DNA from: an uncultured Saprospirales bacterium
GTDB taxonomy: Bacteria; Bacteroidota; Bacteroidia; Chitinophagales; JADIYW01
DNA: 41,320 bases
Reading direction: 5' to 3'
Assembly (NCBI GenBank): GCA_938008535.1
Contig: CALLKF010000123.1
Location: forward strand, 1-41,320
Shown: positions 8,136 through 15,602 of the stretch, one piece after another
Layout of the letters: each line of letters starts with the position of its first letter
How positions within the stretch are numbered: the first letter of the stretch is position 1
The notes under the pieces: generated by a model
Databases searched by the model: none
Seen by the model: only the letters and a program-made list of their open reading frames with translations
What the model was told of the DNA's origin: nothing
Program-made: the position numbers and the translations under genes

Positions 8136-9038
8136 ATGATGCCAAAATCAACGATACTTCAAAAAATTGAATCACTAGATCCGAAAAAAGATGCTTGGGA
8201 AATTGTGCAGCTATCTGTGTTTTATGAGTTTCCATGGGATTTTAATCGTGCGTTAGAATTAGCTTTATACAAAACTTTTGCTGTTCCATCGATTGCAAAA
8301 ATTTTACACAATTCTAAAGAATTTGAAAAACATGCACAAAAAAGATACGATGACACCGATTTAATTTTAAGCGAAATTATAGAAAACGGCTTGAATGAAA
8401 GAGGTTTGAACGTGATTGAACAACTCAACTGGATTCATGGAAATTATCCAATCAGCAACGATGATTATTTGTACGTCTTAAGTACTTTTGTTTTTGATAG
8501 TGTTGATTGGATTAATAAATACGGTTATAGAAAATTAGTAAAAAATGAAGAATTAGCAGGTTTCTATGTATGGAAAGAAATAGGAGAGAAGATGCAAATT
8601 AAAGATATTCCTGATACTATTGAAACATTCAAAAAATATCATGATGAATACGAAGCAACACATTTTCAATTTTCAGAAGCCAACGTAAAAGTAGCACGTG
8701 CCACCGAAGATTTGATGTTGAGTTGGTTTCTGCCTTCACAATTGTTTGATGTTGCTCGTCCATTTTTGCACGCAGTAATGCAACCACATTTATTAAAAGC
8801 GTTTCATTACGAGGAACCAAATACTGCGTTGCGAAAAATAACCACTGCTGCATTGCGTTTTCGAAGTTTTACTGCTAGTTTATTTCCGCGAGCAACACCG
8901 CTGTTACGAACAAAAGATATTAAACATACTACCTATAAAAACGGATATAATTTAGAAGACTTAGGTCCTGATAAATTAATGAAATCTGCAACTTGTCCAT
9001 ACCATAAAGTAATGGAAAAATTAAAAGCTATTCCGTAA
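8136..9038 (+). CDS. MpaB-like / DUF2236 oxygenase family protein
   Basis: The 300-residue protein resembles the ER-bound oxygenase MpaB / rubber oxygenase (latex-clearing) catalytic domain family, helical proteins that in characterised members bind heme. Supporting segments are AWEIVQLSVFYEFPWDFNRALELALYKTFAVPSIAKIL at the N-terminus, DYLYVLSTFVFDSVDWINKYG, a central helix ATEDLMLSWFLPSQLFDVARPFLHAVMQPHL, and the C-terminal ALRFRSFTASLFPRATPLL. Conserved His residues around HGNYP and HDEY may be heme-related, but this is inference. There is no signal peptide. It is probably a single-gene transcript. The natural substrate is unknown. Confidence 0.6.
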   Translation: MMPKSTILQKIESLDPKKDAWEIVQLSVFYEFPWDFNRALELALYKTFAVPSIAKILHNSKEFEKHAQKRYDDTDLILSEIIENGLNERGLNVIEQLNWIHGNYPISNDDYLYVLSTFVFDSVDWINKYGYRKLVKNEELAGFYVWKEIGEKMQIKDIPDTIETFKKYHDEYEATHFQFSEANVKVARATEDLMLSWFLPSQLFDVARPFLHAVMQPHLLKAFHYEEPNTALRKITTAALRFRSFTASLFPRATPLLRTKDIKHTTYKNGYNLEDLGPDKLMKSATCPYHKVMEKLKAIP

Positions 9039-9124
9039 TTCTACTTTATTTTAACAAAAACCATTATTATTCAATAAATCCAAAATTTAACAGAAATTAA
9101 ACAAACATTTGTATGTACAATAGT

Positions 9125-9132
9125 TATCTTTG
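9125..9132 (+). promoter_or_regulatory. Bacteroidota -7 promoter box (TATCTTTG)
   Basis: TATCTTTG is a full match to TAnnTTTG, with a TTTG at 9108-9111 as a possible -33 element. It precedes the YceI-like gene by 20 bp, giving a short leader. Confidence 0.55.
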
Positions 9133-9152
9133 CAACTAAATAAAAAATGATT

Positions 9153-9809
9153 ATGACAAAACAATTCTTTTTAGCAATAACAATTGCCGCAACATTCACA
9201 GCTTGCAAAACAACACCAAAAGGTGACGAAGCAACAACAATAGATACTCAAACTGTTGCAACTACATATGGAAATGATTATTTAATAGATACCACTTCTT
9301 CTATTGGATTTACTGGAAACGGCGTTGGCAAAAACCATCCGGGAACATTTAAAGTTTCAGAAGGAAAAATTACAGTGGCTGACGGAAAAGTAAGCGCAGG
9401 AACTTTCACCATCAACATTGCAGGTATTACCTTAACTGAACCTGCAGAAATGATTCAAACAAAATTGAAAGGTCACTTATTAAGTCCTGATTTTTTTGAT
9501 GCTGCAAAATATCCAACTGCAAAATTTGAGATTACGAAAGTAACAGAATATATATCTACGGGAACAGATAAATCAGTAGTTGCTGGTGCAAAAGCATTGG
9601 TAAGCGGAAATTTGACATTGAAAGACAGTACAAAAAATATTTCGTTTCCAGCAGCTATTACAGTAAGCGAAACAGAGATTTCTGCAAAAGCAAACTTCAA
9701 TATCGACAGAACACAATGGGGCATGAGTTATGGCAACGACAAATCGTTGAAAGATAAATTTATTTCACCTGAAGTAAATATCGCGATCGATATCAATGCA
9801 AAAAAATAG
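9153..9809 (+). CDS. YceI-like domain lipoprotein
   Basis: A 218-residue lipoprotein with the YceI lipocalin-like beta-barrel fold that binds polyisoprenoid or other amphiphilic molecules. The signal peptide (MTKQFFLAITIAATFTACK) ends in lipobox FTAC. The domain begins at DYLIDTTSSIGFTGNGVGKNHPGTFKV and shows family-typical pieces: GTFTINIAGITLT, LKGHLLSPDFFDAAKYPTAKFEIT, VSGNLTLKDSTKNISFPA and AKANFNIDRTQWGMSYGN. An in-frame ATG two codons upstream (9147) is an alternative start; the later one gives the tidier signal peptide. It has its own promoter and a strong terminator, so it is probably monocistronic. Confidence 0.9.
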   Translation: MTKQFFLAITIAATFTACKTTPKGDEATTIDTQTVATTYGNDYLIDTTSSIGFTGNGVGKNHPGTFKVSEGKITVADGKVSAGTFTINIAGITLTEPAEMIQTKLKGHLLSPDFFDAAKYPTAKFEITKVTEYISTGTDKSVVAGAKALVSGNLTLKDSTKNISFPAAITVSETEISAKANFNIDRTQWGMSYGNDKSLKDKFISPEVNIAIDINAKK

Positions 9810-9828
9810 ATTATAAGTTGTAATAATC

Positions 9829-9858
9829 AAAGACGCTTCGCATTTGCAAAGCGTCTTT
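9829..9858 (+). terminator. rho-independent terminator of the YceI-like gene
   Basis: AAAGACGCTT pairs with AAGCGTCTTT (10-bp perfect stem, 10-nt loop) and runs into a T tract, 19 bp after the stop codon. Confidence 0.9.
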
Positions 9859-9924
9859 TTTTTATGTGTTACATCACTTACATTTTCCAAAGTTTTCAAA
9901 AGCTATGTTCGGCTAGTGTAATAA

Positions 9925-10195
9925 GCAGGTGCGCCATCAAATATAGGTGCGCCTTACTCCGGAGTATGAGTACCTTTAAATAATAAAAGTGTACGCTTGA
10001 AAATTAAACGTTGACGCTTGAAATATCAGTGTAAACACTTTAAATATAATAGGCAATATTTTAAGTATAAGTGTATACTATATAAATATAAAAACAAGCA
10101 TTTGAAATATAAATGTTAACATTTACAATATAAATTTGTACACTTGAAAAGTAAGTGTTTACTGTTCAATAGTAAGTGTTGACGTTTAAATTTTA
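9925..10195. repeat. degenerate tandem array, 21-bp period, dyad-symmetric units
   Basis: Eleven units start exactly every 21 bases: 9965, 9986, 10007, 10028, 10049, 10070, 10091, 10112, 10133, 10154 and 10175. The consensus is ARTGTWNAC followed by RYTTGAAATATA. Several units have an inverted-repeat core of about 12 bp: AATGTTAACATT at 10112 is a perfect palindrome, AGTGTAAACACT at 10028 and AAGTGTACGCTT at 9987 are near-perfect. To the left, 9925-9945 ends TCAAATATA and looks like another diverged unit, and a perfect palindrome TACTCCGGAGTA lies at 9955-9966. The units carry stop codons in every repeat-length frame tried on the plus strand, so this is not coding now. It ends 59 bp before the HTH gene, placing it as upstream binding sites; that role is inference. 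Confidence 0.8.
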
Positions 10196-10216
10196 ATAGT
10201 TTTTGATAATTTTATT

Positions 10217-10224
10217 CATATTTG
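10217..10224 (+). promoter_or_regulatory. possible -7 box (CATATTTG) of the HTH gene
   Basis: CATATTTG matches TAnnTTTG at seven of eight positions and lies 30 bp before the ATG and 21 bp after the last repeat unit, so the array would sit directly upstream of the polymerase site. Confidence 0.35.
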
Positions 10225-10254
10225 ACCGTTCTAATCATATAAAAAATAAAAATT

Positions 10255-10635
10255 ATGACAGATATTACTTTTAACCTTGGTCAAATGCTAATTGAGTATT
10301 TCAAAAAACACAAACTAAACCGAAGTAAAGCGGCAAGGAAAATGGGTTTGAATCCACAACAATTATTTTATTATATGAAAAGATCGTCGATGGATTTTGA
10401 TAAGCTGGTTGAATTCTCGCATGGCTTAAAACATAATTTTTTGTTGGATATGGCTGTGAAGATGCCTAAAAATTATACGAATAATCTAGAAAGCACTGCT
10501 GATGGAAATTTTCTTACAAAAGAAAAAGAACTAAAGGCTGCGTTGCAGGAACTAAGCGACCTGAAAGAACGATTAAAAATAATTGAAGCCGAAAATGTAC
10601 TGTTATTAAAAGTGCTGAAAGTAGATAAAGCGTAA
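10255..10635 (+). CDS. HTH (Cro/C1-like) DNA-binding protein with C-terminal coiled coil
   Basis: A 126-residue basic protein. Residues 8-66 form a compact helical domain; the helix-turn-helix is residues 22-43, NRSKAARKMGLNPQQLFYYM, with the second helix SKAARKMGL and recognition helix NPQQLFYYMKR. After a linker (70-90), residues 92-123 form an amphipathic Leu-rich helix (KELKAALQELSDLKERLKII, then AENVLLLKVLKV) expected to dimerise as a coiled coil. A dimeric binder fits the dyad-symmetric repeat units just upstream, so autoregulation or array binding is plausible but unproven. No enzymatic domain is present. The stop is 2 bp from the stop of the convergent M20 gene, with no terminator between them. 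The family is not one I can name; other roles such as a nucleoid or mobile-element regulator are possible. Confidence 0.75.
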   Translation: MTDITFNLGQMLIEYFKKHKLNRSKAARKMGLNPQQLFYYMKRSSMDFDKLVEFSHGLKHNFLLDMAVKMPKNYTNNLESTADGNFLTKEKELKAALQELSDLKERLKIIEAENVLLLKVLKVDKA

Positions 10636-10637
10636 GA

Positions 10638-11825
10638 CTACACCAATCCATTCACCGCGATCCAGGCCATTAAACCGCTGCCGATTTTTAAGCAGTTTTC
10701 ATCCACATCAAAGGTTGGTGTATGTATCGGTGAAGTGATGCCTTTGCTAATGTTTCCTGTACCTAAGCGATAAAAACACGCCGGCACCAGTTGCGAGTAA
10801 TAAGAGAAATCTTCTGCCGTCATGCGTGCAGGCATTTCTTCTACGTTTTCTTTTCCAAGATATTGTTGTGCTAAATCAAAAGCAGTTGCAGTAGTAGCTT
10901 CATCATTCTTTAAAAACGGGTAACCAACATCAATCAATACATCGCAAGTGCCGCCAAAACTTGCAGCAGTATTGTTGCAAATCGTTTTTATTTTTTCGTG
11001 TGCTTCGGCGCGCCATTTTTCATCAAAGGTTCTGAAAGTGCCTTCTAAACGAACTTCATCAGGAATAATATTCGTGGCGCCATTCGCAATAAATTTACCA
11101 ATACTCAGCACACTTGGCAATGTAGGATTCGCATTTCTGCTTACCACACTTTGCAAGGCAATCACCAAATGCGAAGCAATTAAAATCGGATCAATTGCTA
11201 AATGTGGCACGGCTCCGTGACCGCCTTTACCTTTCACGGTAATATAAATTTCATCGCAGCTTGCCATCGCAATACCAGCTTTGAAAGCTACTTTGCATGT
11301 TTCCAGTTGAGGCAACACATGCTGTCCGAAAATAGTTTCCACTTTCGGATTTTCAAGCACACCATCTTTTATCATTATAGATGCACCACCAGGTAATTTT
11401 TCTTCTGCAGGTTGAAAAATTAATTTGATTGTACCTTCAAAACTATCTTTTAGTTCATTTAAAATTTTTGCAGCACCAAGCAACGAAGTGGTATGTACAT
11501 CATGACCGCAGGCATGCATCACACCTTTGTTTTGCGAAACATATGATGTTGTATTTTTTTCTTCAATGGGCAAGGCATCCATATCGGCACGCAATGCAAT
11601 TATTTTTTTTGTTGGATTCTTTCCTTTGATCAAACCAACCACACCATGACCGCCAATATTTGTTGAATGTTCAATACCATATTCTGTTAATTTTTCAGCA
11701 ATAAATTTTGACGTTTCTACTTCTTCATAACTCAGTTCAGGATGCGCGTGCAAATGCCTGCGAATAGCTACTAAATCTTCATAATAAGTATCTGCTAAAT
11801 TTTTTATTTTATCTTTTAATTCCAT
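10638..11825 (-). CDS. M20 family metallo-amidohydrolase
   Basis: A 395-residue cytoplasmic zinc or manganese hydrolase of the M20D group (hippurate hydrolase, IAA-amino acid hydrolase, N-acyl-amino acid deacylase). Motifs in order: RRHLHAHPELSYEE near residue 22; IALRADMDALPIEE near 77; metal-binding MHACGHDVHT with Cys106, His108 and Asp109; FQPAEE with Glu141-Glu142; dimerisation insert with KGKGGHGAVPHLAIDP; and C-terminal MTAEDFSYYSQLVPACFYRLG, including the last metal-site region followed by SPIHTPTFDVDE. Length is normal for the family. The exact acyl amide substrate cannot be deduced. Base use here and in the neighbouring lipoamide dehydrogenase gene appears less AT-rich than in the flanking genes. 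Confidence 0.92.
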   Translation of the reverse strand: MELKDKIKNLADTYYEDLVAIRRHLHAHPELSYEEVETSKFIAEKLTEYGIEHSTNIGGHGVVGLIKGKNPTKKIIALRADMDALPIEEKNTTSYVSQNKGVMHACGHDVHTTSLLGAAKILNELKDSFEGTIKLIFQPAEEKLPGGASIMIKDGVLENPKVETIFGQHVLPQLETCKVAFKAGIAMASCDEIYITVKGKGGHGAVPHLAIDPILIASHLVIALQSVVSRNANPTLPSVLSIGKFIANGATNIIPDEVRLEGTFRTFDEKWRAEAHEKIKTICNNTAASFGGTCDVLIDVGYPFLKNDEATTATAFDLAQQYLGKENVEEMPARMTAEDFSYYSQLVPACFYRLGTGNISKGITSPIHTPTFDVDENCLKIGSGLMAWIAVNGLV

Positions 11826-11876
11826 AATTCCGTAAATTTGTACTTTGATATAAATTACAAGTGAATAAAAATAATC

Positions 11877-11914
11877 ATTTTCAAATTAACACATCTTCAA
11901 ATTTTCAAATCGCA
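11877..11914. repeat. gene-start-proximal TCAAATT repeat element
   Basis: The sequence just before the lpdA ATG is built of CAAAT units: TTTTCAAATTAACACATC followed by TTCAAATTTTCAAATCG. Short CAAATT-type repeats in front of start codons are something I recall from Chitinophagaceae genomes; within this window only this copy is seen. Confidence 0.5.
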
Positions 11915-11916
11915 TT

Positions 11917-13308
11917 ATGAATAATTTCGATTTAATAGTAATAGGTTCCGGTCCTGGCGGTTATGTAGCTGCTATTCGCGCATCACAATTAGGCATGAAA
12001 GTAGCGATTGTAGAAAAGGAAAATTTAGGCGGCATCTGTTTAAATTGGGGTTGCATTCCGACAAAAGCATTATTGAAATCCGCACAGGTATTTGATTATT
12101 TAAATCATGCAAGTGATTATGGAATTACGGTAAATGAAGTAAAGCATGATTTTTCAGCCATTGTAAAACGCAGCAGAAATGTGGCTGAAGGCATGAGCAA
12201 AGGTGTTCAGTTTCTGATGAAAAAAAATAATATAGAAGTTATTTATGGTTATGGTAAAGTATTGCCAGGCAGACGCATTGAAGTAACACAAAACGAAGGT
12301 GGTATTAAAATTCTGAAAGCGAATAATATTATACTGGCTACAGGTGGTCGCGCTAAACAATTGTTTTCATTGCCTATCGATGGTAAAAAAATTATCGATT
12401 ATCGCAAAGCGATGTCCCTGGAAACGCAGCCGAAAACTATGGTGATTGTTGGTGCCGGAGCGATAGGTGTGGAGTTCGCCTACTTCTATCAAACCTTAGG
12501 AACGCAAGTGACTTTGATAGAATTTATGGACACAATCTTGCCTGTTGAAGACAAAGAAATTGGAAAATTAGTAGAAAAAATTTATACTAAAAAAGGCATG
12601 CAGGTTTTGACTTCATCGAAAGTGTTGAATGCAAAAATGGAAAAGGATAAAGTGCTGTTGTATGTAAACACGCCAAAAGGCGAACTGAATATTGAAGCCG
12701 ATGTAGTGCTGAGTGCAGCCGGTGTTTCTACTAATATAGAAAATATTGGGTTGGAATTATGTGGTATAAAAACAGAAAATGATAAGGTAAAAGTCAATGA
12801 ATTTTATCAGACGAATGTTGATGGTGTGTATGCGATCGGTGATATTGTGAAAGGTCAGGCGTTGGCACATGTAGCAAGTGCTGAAGGTATTATTGCCGTA
12901 GAACATATGGCAGGACATCATCCGCAGCCATTGAATTATGATAATATTCCTAGCTGCACATACTGTTCACCTGAAGTAGCAAGCGTTGGTATCACCGAAC
13001 AAAAAGCAAAAGAAAAAGGTCTGAATATTTTGGTTGGAAAATTTCCGTTTTCGGCAAGCGGAAAAGCCAAAGCAGCTGGAAAATCTGATGGTTTCGTGAA
13101 ATTGATTATCGATAAAAAGTATGGTGAAATATTAGGTGCGCATTTCGTTGGCGAAAATGTTACCGAAATGATTGCCGAAATAATTGTTGCACGAAATTTA
13201 GAAACCACAGGAATGCAAATCTTAAAATCAGTGCATCCACATCCAACCATGAGTGAAGCCATTATGGAAGCTGCTGCTGCTGCGTATGGCGAAGTGATTC
13301 ATTTATAG
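11917..13308 (+). CDS. lpdA: dihydrolipoyl dehydrogenase (E3)
   Basis: A 463-residue flavoprotein that reoxidises dihydrolipoamide with NAD+ in pyruvate, 2-oxoglutarate or branched-chain 2-oxoacid dehydrogenase complexes. The N-terminal FAD-binding motif GSGPGG is at residues 10-15; the redox disulfide is in GGICLNWGCIPTK (Cys41, Cys46); the NAD-binding GAGAIGVEFAY is near 184; the second FAD segment VDGVYAIGDI is near 304; and the interface catalytic pair lies in HPHPTMSE (His442, Glu447). All key residues are present and length is standard. No E1 or E2 genes are adjacent. A pentapeptide-repeat gene starts 12 bp downstream and is probably on the same transcript. Confidence 0.96.
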   Translation: MNNFDLIVIGSGPGGYVAAIRASQLGMKVAIVEKENLGGICLNWGCIPTKALLKSAQVFDYLNHASDYGITVNEVKHDFSAIVKRSRNVAEGMSKGVQFLMKKNNIEVIYGYGKVLPGRRIEVTQNEGGIKILKANNIILATGGRAKQLFSLPIDGKKIIDYRKAMSLETQPKTMVIVGAGAIGVEFAYFYQTLGTQVTLIEFMDTILPVEDKEIGKLVEKIYTKKGMQVLTSSKVLNAKMEKDKVLLYVNTPKGELNIEADVVLSAAGVSTNIENIGLELCGIKTENDKVKVNEFYQTNVDGVYAIGDIVKGQALAHVASAEGIIAVEHMAGHHPQPLNYDNIPSCTYCSPEVASVGITEQKAKEKGLNILVGKFPFSASGKAKAAGKSDGFVKLIIDKKYGEILGAHFVGENVTEMIAEIIVARNLETTGMQILKSVHPHPTMSEAIMEAAAAAYGEVIHL

Positions 13309-13320
13309 TTATAATAGACC

Positions 13321-13896
13321 ATGTCAAAGAAATATATTGAAGACGAAACATTTGAACGTATTGATTTTTCAGAAAATACTTTGGAAAAAGCAGACTATGA
13401 AAAATGTATGTTTGTTAATTGTAATTTTTCTACCTGTGATTTGTCGAGTTTAAACTTTATTGAATGTGTCTTCTTAGAGTGCAATTTAAGTTTGGCAAGC
13501 ATTTCACAAACATCATTTAAAGATGTACAATTTAAAAATTGCAAATTATTAGGTTTGCATTTTGATATGTGTAATGCATTTTTATTCGTGGTTAGCTTTG
13601 ATAACTGTATGCTCAATCTTTCTTCTTTTTACAAGTTGAAATTAAAGAAAACTAAATTTAAAAATTGCAGTCTGCACGAAGTTGATTTTTCTGCCACAGA
13701 TTTAACTGAAGCTGTATTTGAGCAATGTGATTTACTTGGTGCAATTTTTCAGAATTCCATATTAGAAAAAACAGATTTCAGAACTGCTTTTAATTTTTCA
13801 TTTGATCCAGAACTAAATATAATGAAAAAGGCAAAATTCTCTTTGCAAGGAATTGCAGGGTTATTACACAAATATCAAATTGAAATAGAAAACTAA
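13321..13896 (+). CDS. pentapeptide-repeat protein
   Basis: A 191-residue protein largely made of A(D/N)LXX-type five-residue repeats that fold as a right-handed quadrilateral beta-helix. Successive turns are visible: LEKADYEKCMFVNCNFSTCD, LSSLNFIECVFLECNLSLAS, TSFKDVQFKNCKLLGLHFDM, KLKKTKFKNCSLHEVDFSAT and DLTEAVFEQCDLLGAIFQNS. It resembles the Qnr/YjbI-like group by length, and the FDPELNIMKKAKFSLQGIAGLLHKY ending matches the C-terminal helix of such proteins. Whether it protects gyrase is not shown by sequence. Cysteines recur at the central positions. It sits 12 bp after lpdA. Confidence 0.88.
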   Translation: MSKKYIEDETFERIDFSENTLEKADYEKCMFVNCNFSTCDLSSLNFIECVFLECNLSLASISQTSFKDVQFKNCKLLGLHFDMCNAFLFVVSFDNCMLNLSSFYKLKLKKTKFKNCSLHEVDFSATDLTEAVFEQCDLLGAIFQNSILEKTDFRTAFNFSFDPELNIMKKAKFSLQGIAGLLHKYQIEIEN

Positions 13897-13919
13897 GTTA
13901 GGTGATTCATCATAAAAAA

Positions 13920-13945
13920 ACCTTGACCAATAAATTGATCAAGGT
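13920..13945 (-). terminator. terminator of the ammonium transporter gene
   Basis: ACCTTGA-CCAA / TTGA-TCAAGGT forms a hairpin flanked by A runs on both sides on the plus strand. On the minus strand it is followed by seven T residues, so it ends the amt transcript; for the plus-strand pentapeptide gene a U tract is missing. Confidence 0.8.
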
Positions 13946-14014
13946 AAAAAAAACAGAATGGAGTATGTATGGTTTTTGTGAACGAGATTTATTTCATGTC
14001 ACTTTTTTAATTTT

Positions 14015-15388
14015 TTATAAGTCAATTCTTAAGCTTTGGTAAGATTCACCATGTTGTGTAATATCTAAACCTAATTCTTCTTCTTCGGTTGTTACACGCA
14101 TTGGTTCAATTTTATTAGTAATAAAATATAGTGCATAAGAACCCAAAAATGCAAATACAGCAATACCTACCAAGCCAATCATATGATGTGTGAAAGTTGT
14201 AAACTTACCATAAGCCAGGCCCCAGCTGTCAGGTCCCAGACCTGTTCCGTAATCAGCGGCAAAAATACCAGTCATAATCATACCAACCATACCACCAACA
14301 CCGTGGCAAGGAAATACATCTAAGGTGTCATCTAGAGTAGATTTATTTTTGAAATGAACCGCAATATTACTGCATACTGCAGCAATTGCACCAATTGCAA
14401 TACTCTCTCCAACATTTACGAAGCCGCATGCAGGTGTGATTGCAACCAAACCTACAACAGCACCTATACAAGCTCCAATAGAAGATACTTTATGACCACG
14501 CATAGCATCCATTAAAACCCAAGCAACCATGGCAGCCGCAGCTGCAGTATTGGTAGTTGCAAAAGCATTAACAGCTTTTGTATTTACACCTAAAGCAGAT
14601 CCTGCATTAAAGCCAAACCAACCAAACCAAAGTAAACCAGTTCCGATAATTACATAAGGTACATTTGCAAACTCATGTGTGCGTTCGCTTTCCGTTCTTG
14701 GACCCATGAATAATGCGCCAGCTAATGCTGCAAAACCTGCACTCATGTGAACGACTGTTCCACCAGCAAAATCTAAAATCCCATAATTAAATAGAATTCC
14801 TTTTGGATGCCAAGTCATGTGGCAAATTGGTGCATAAATAAAAACAAAGAATAAAAATATAAAAATTAAGTAGCCGGAAAATTTTACACGTTGTGCAAAT
14901 GAACCAGTAATTAAAGCTGGTGTTATAATGGCAAATTTTAATTGAAACATTGCAAAAATAATTAATGGTAATCCAGCCATTGATGGAGCAACGCCAAATA
15001 ATTCCATTTTGTCTGTTGCAGCATGAAGAGTAACATTTTTAAACATAAAGAATGTCATTGGATTTCCAATAATTCCACCTATGTCGTCGCCAAAGCATAA
15101 GCTAAAGCCAAAAGCTACCCAAATTACGCTCATAAAACCTAAGCAAATTACACTTTGAAAAACGGTAGAAATGATATTCTTTTTATTAGCCATACCACCA
15201 TAAAAGAAACCTAATGCAGGTGTCATTATTAATACAAGAGCTGATGCAATTAACATCCAAGCGGTATCACTTGCATTAAAACCACCAGCACTATTTCCGG
15301 TAAGGACTTGTCCTGGATTAAAAGCTCCTGCTATTACCAATCCTAAGAAGATAATTGCTGGAAGTAAATACTGTTTGCGCATTGCCAT
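14015..15388 (-). CDS. amt: ammonium transporter (Amt family)
   Basis: A 457-residue inner-membrane ammonium channel with about 11-12 membrane segments. Family motifs are clear: MTPALGFFYGGMANKKN, the twin pore histidines in GGTVVHMSAGFAALAGALF and DVFPCHGVGGMVGMIMTGIF, and the signature VPYVIIGTGLLWFGWFGFNAGS. The N-terminal hydrophobic segment (LLPAIIFLGLVIAGAFNPG) may act as signal or an extra helix. No glnK/PII gene is adjacent, which is unusual because amt is often paired with it. The gene has its own terminator and lies downstream of the arginine decarboxylase gene in the same direction with a 214-bp gap. Confidence 0.95.
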   Translation of the reverse strand: MAMRKQYLLPAIIFLGLVIAGAFNPGQVLTGNSAGGFNASDTAWMLIASALVLIMTPALGFFYGGMANKKNIISTVFQSVICLGFMSVIWVAFGFSLCFGDDIGGIIGNPMTFFMFKNVTLHAATDKMELFGVAPSMAGLPLIIFAMFQLKFAIITPALITGSFAQRVKFSGYLIFIFLFFVFIYAPICHMTWHPKGILFNYGILDFAGGTVVHMSAGFAALAGALFMGPRTESERTHEFANVPYVIIGTGLLWFGWFGFNAGSALGVNTKAVNAFATTNTAAAAAMVAWVLMDAMRGHKVSSIGACIGAVVGLVAITPACGFVNVGESIAIGAIAAVCSNIAVHFKNKSTLDDTLDVFPCHGVGGMVGMIMTGIFAADYGTGLGPDSWGLAYGKFTTFTHHMIGLVGIAVFAFLGSYALYFITNKIEPMRVTTEEEELGLDITQHGESYQSLRIDL

Positions 15389-15539
15389 AATTCGTAATTT
15401 TTAAGTGTTAATAATCGATAATGCTAAGTAAAGAAAATATTTTTAATAAATTTTCTATAAAACACTATAATAATCTTAATTTAACGAAAAATAGTACACA
15501 TATTTTTTATTAACAAGTAATAAAAAATAAAAAAATGGT

Positions 15540-15556
15540 GATTATGCTTGATAATC
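15540..15556 (-). terminator. possible weak terminator after arginine decarboxylase
   Basis: GATTAT and ATAATC form a 6-bp hairpin with a 5-nt loop. On the minus strand it is followed by ACCATTTTTTTATTTTTT, 46 bp beyond the speA-like stop codon. The stem is short and AT-rich. Confidence 0.35.
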
Positions 15557-15602
15557 AAACGGTTGGTTTTATTTAACTAGAAATGATTTTTTTGTGATTT
15601 AC

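Noticed and set aside
9965..10195. 21-bp array as a CRISPR
   Set aside because: The units abut with no unique spacers, are too divergent for CRISPR repeats, and no cas gene is present in the window.
13920..13945. Bidirectional terminator serving the pentapeptide gene
   Set aside because: On the plus strand the hairpin is followed by A residues, not T, so only the minus-strand use is supported.
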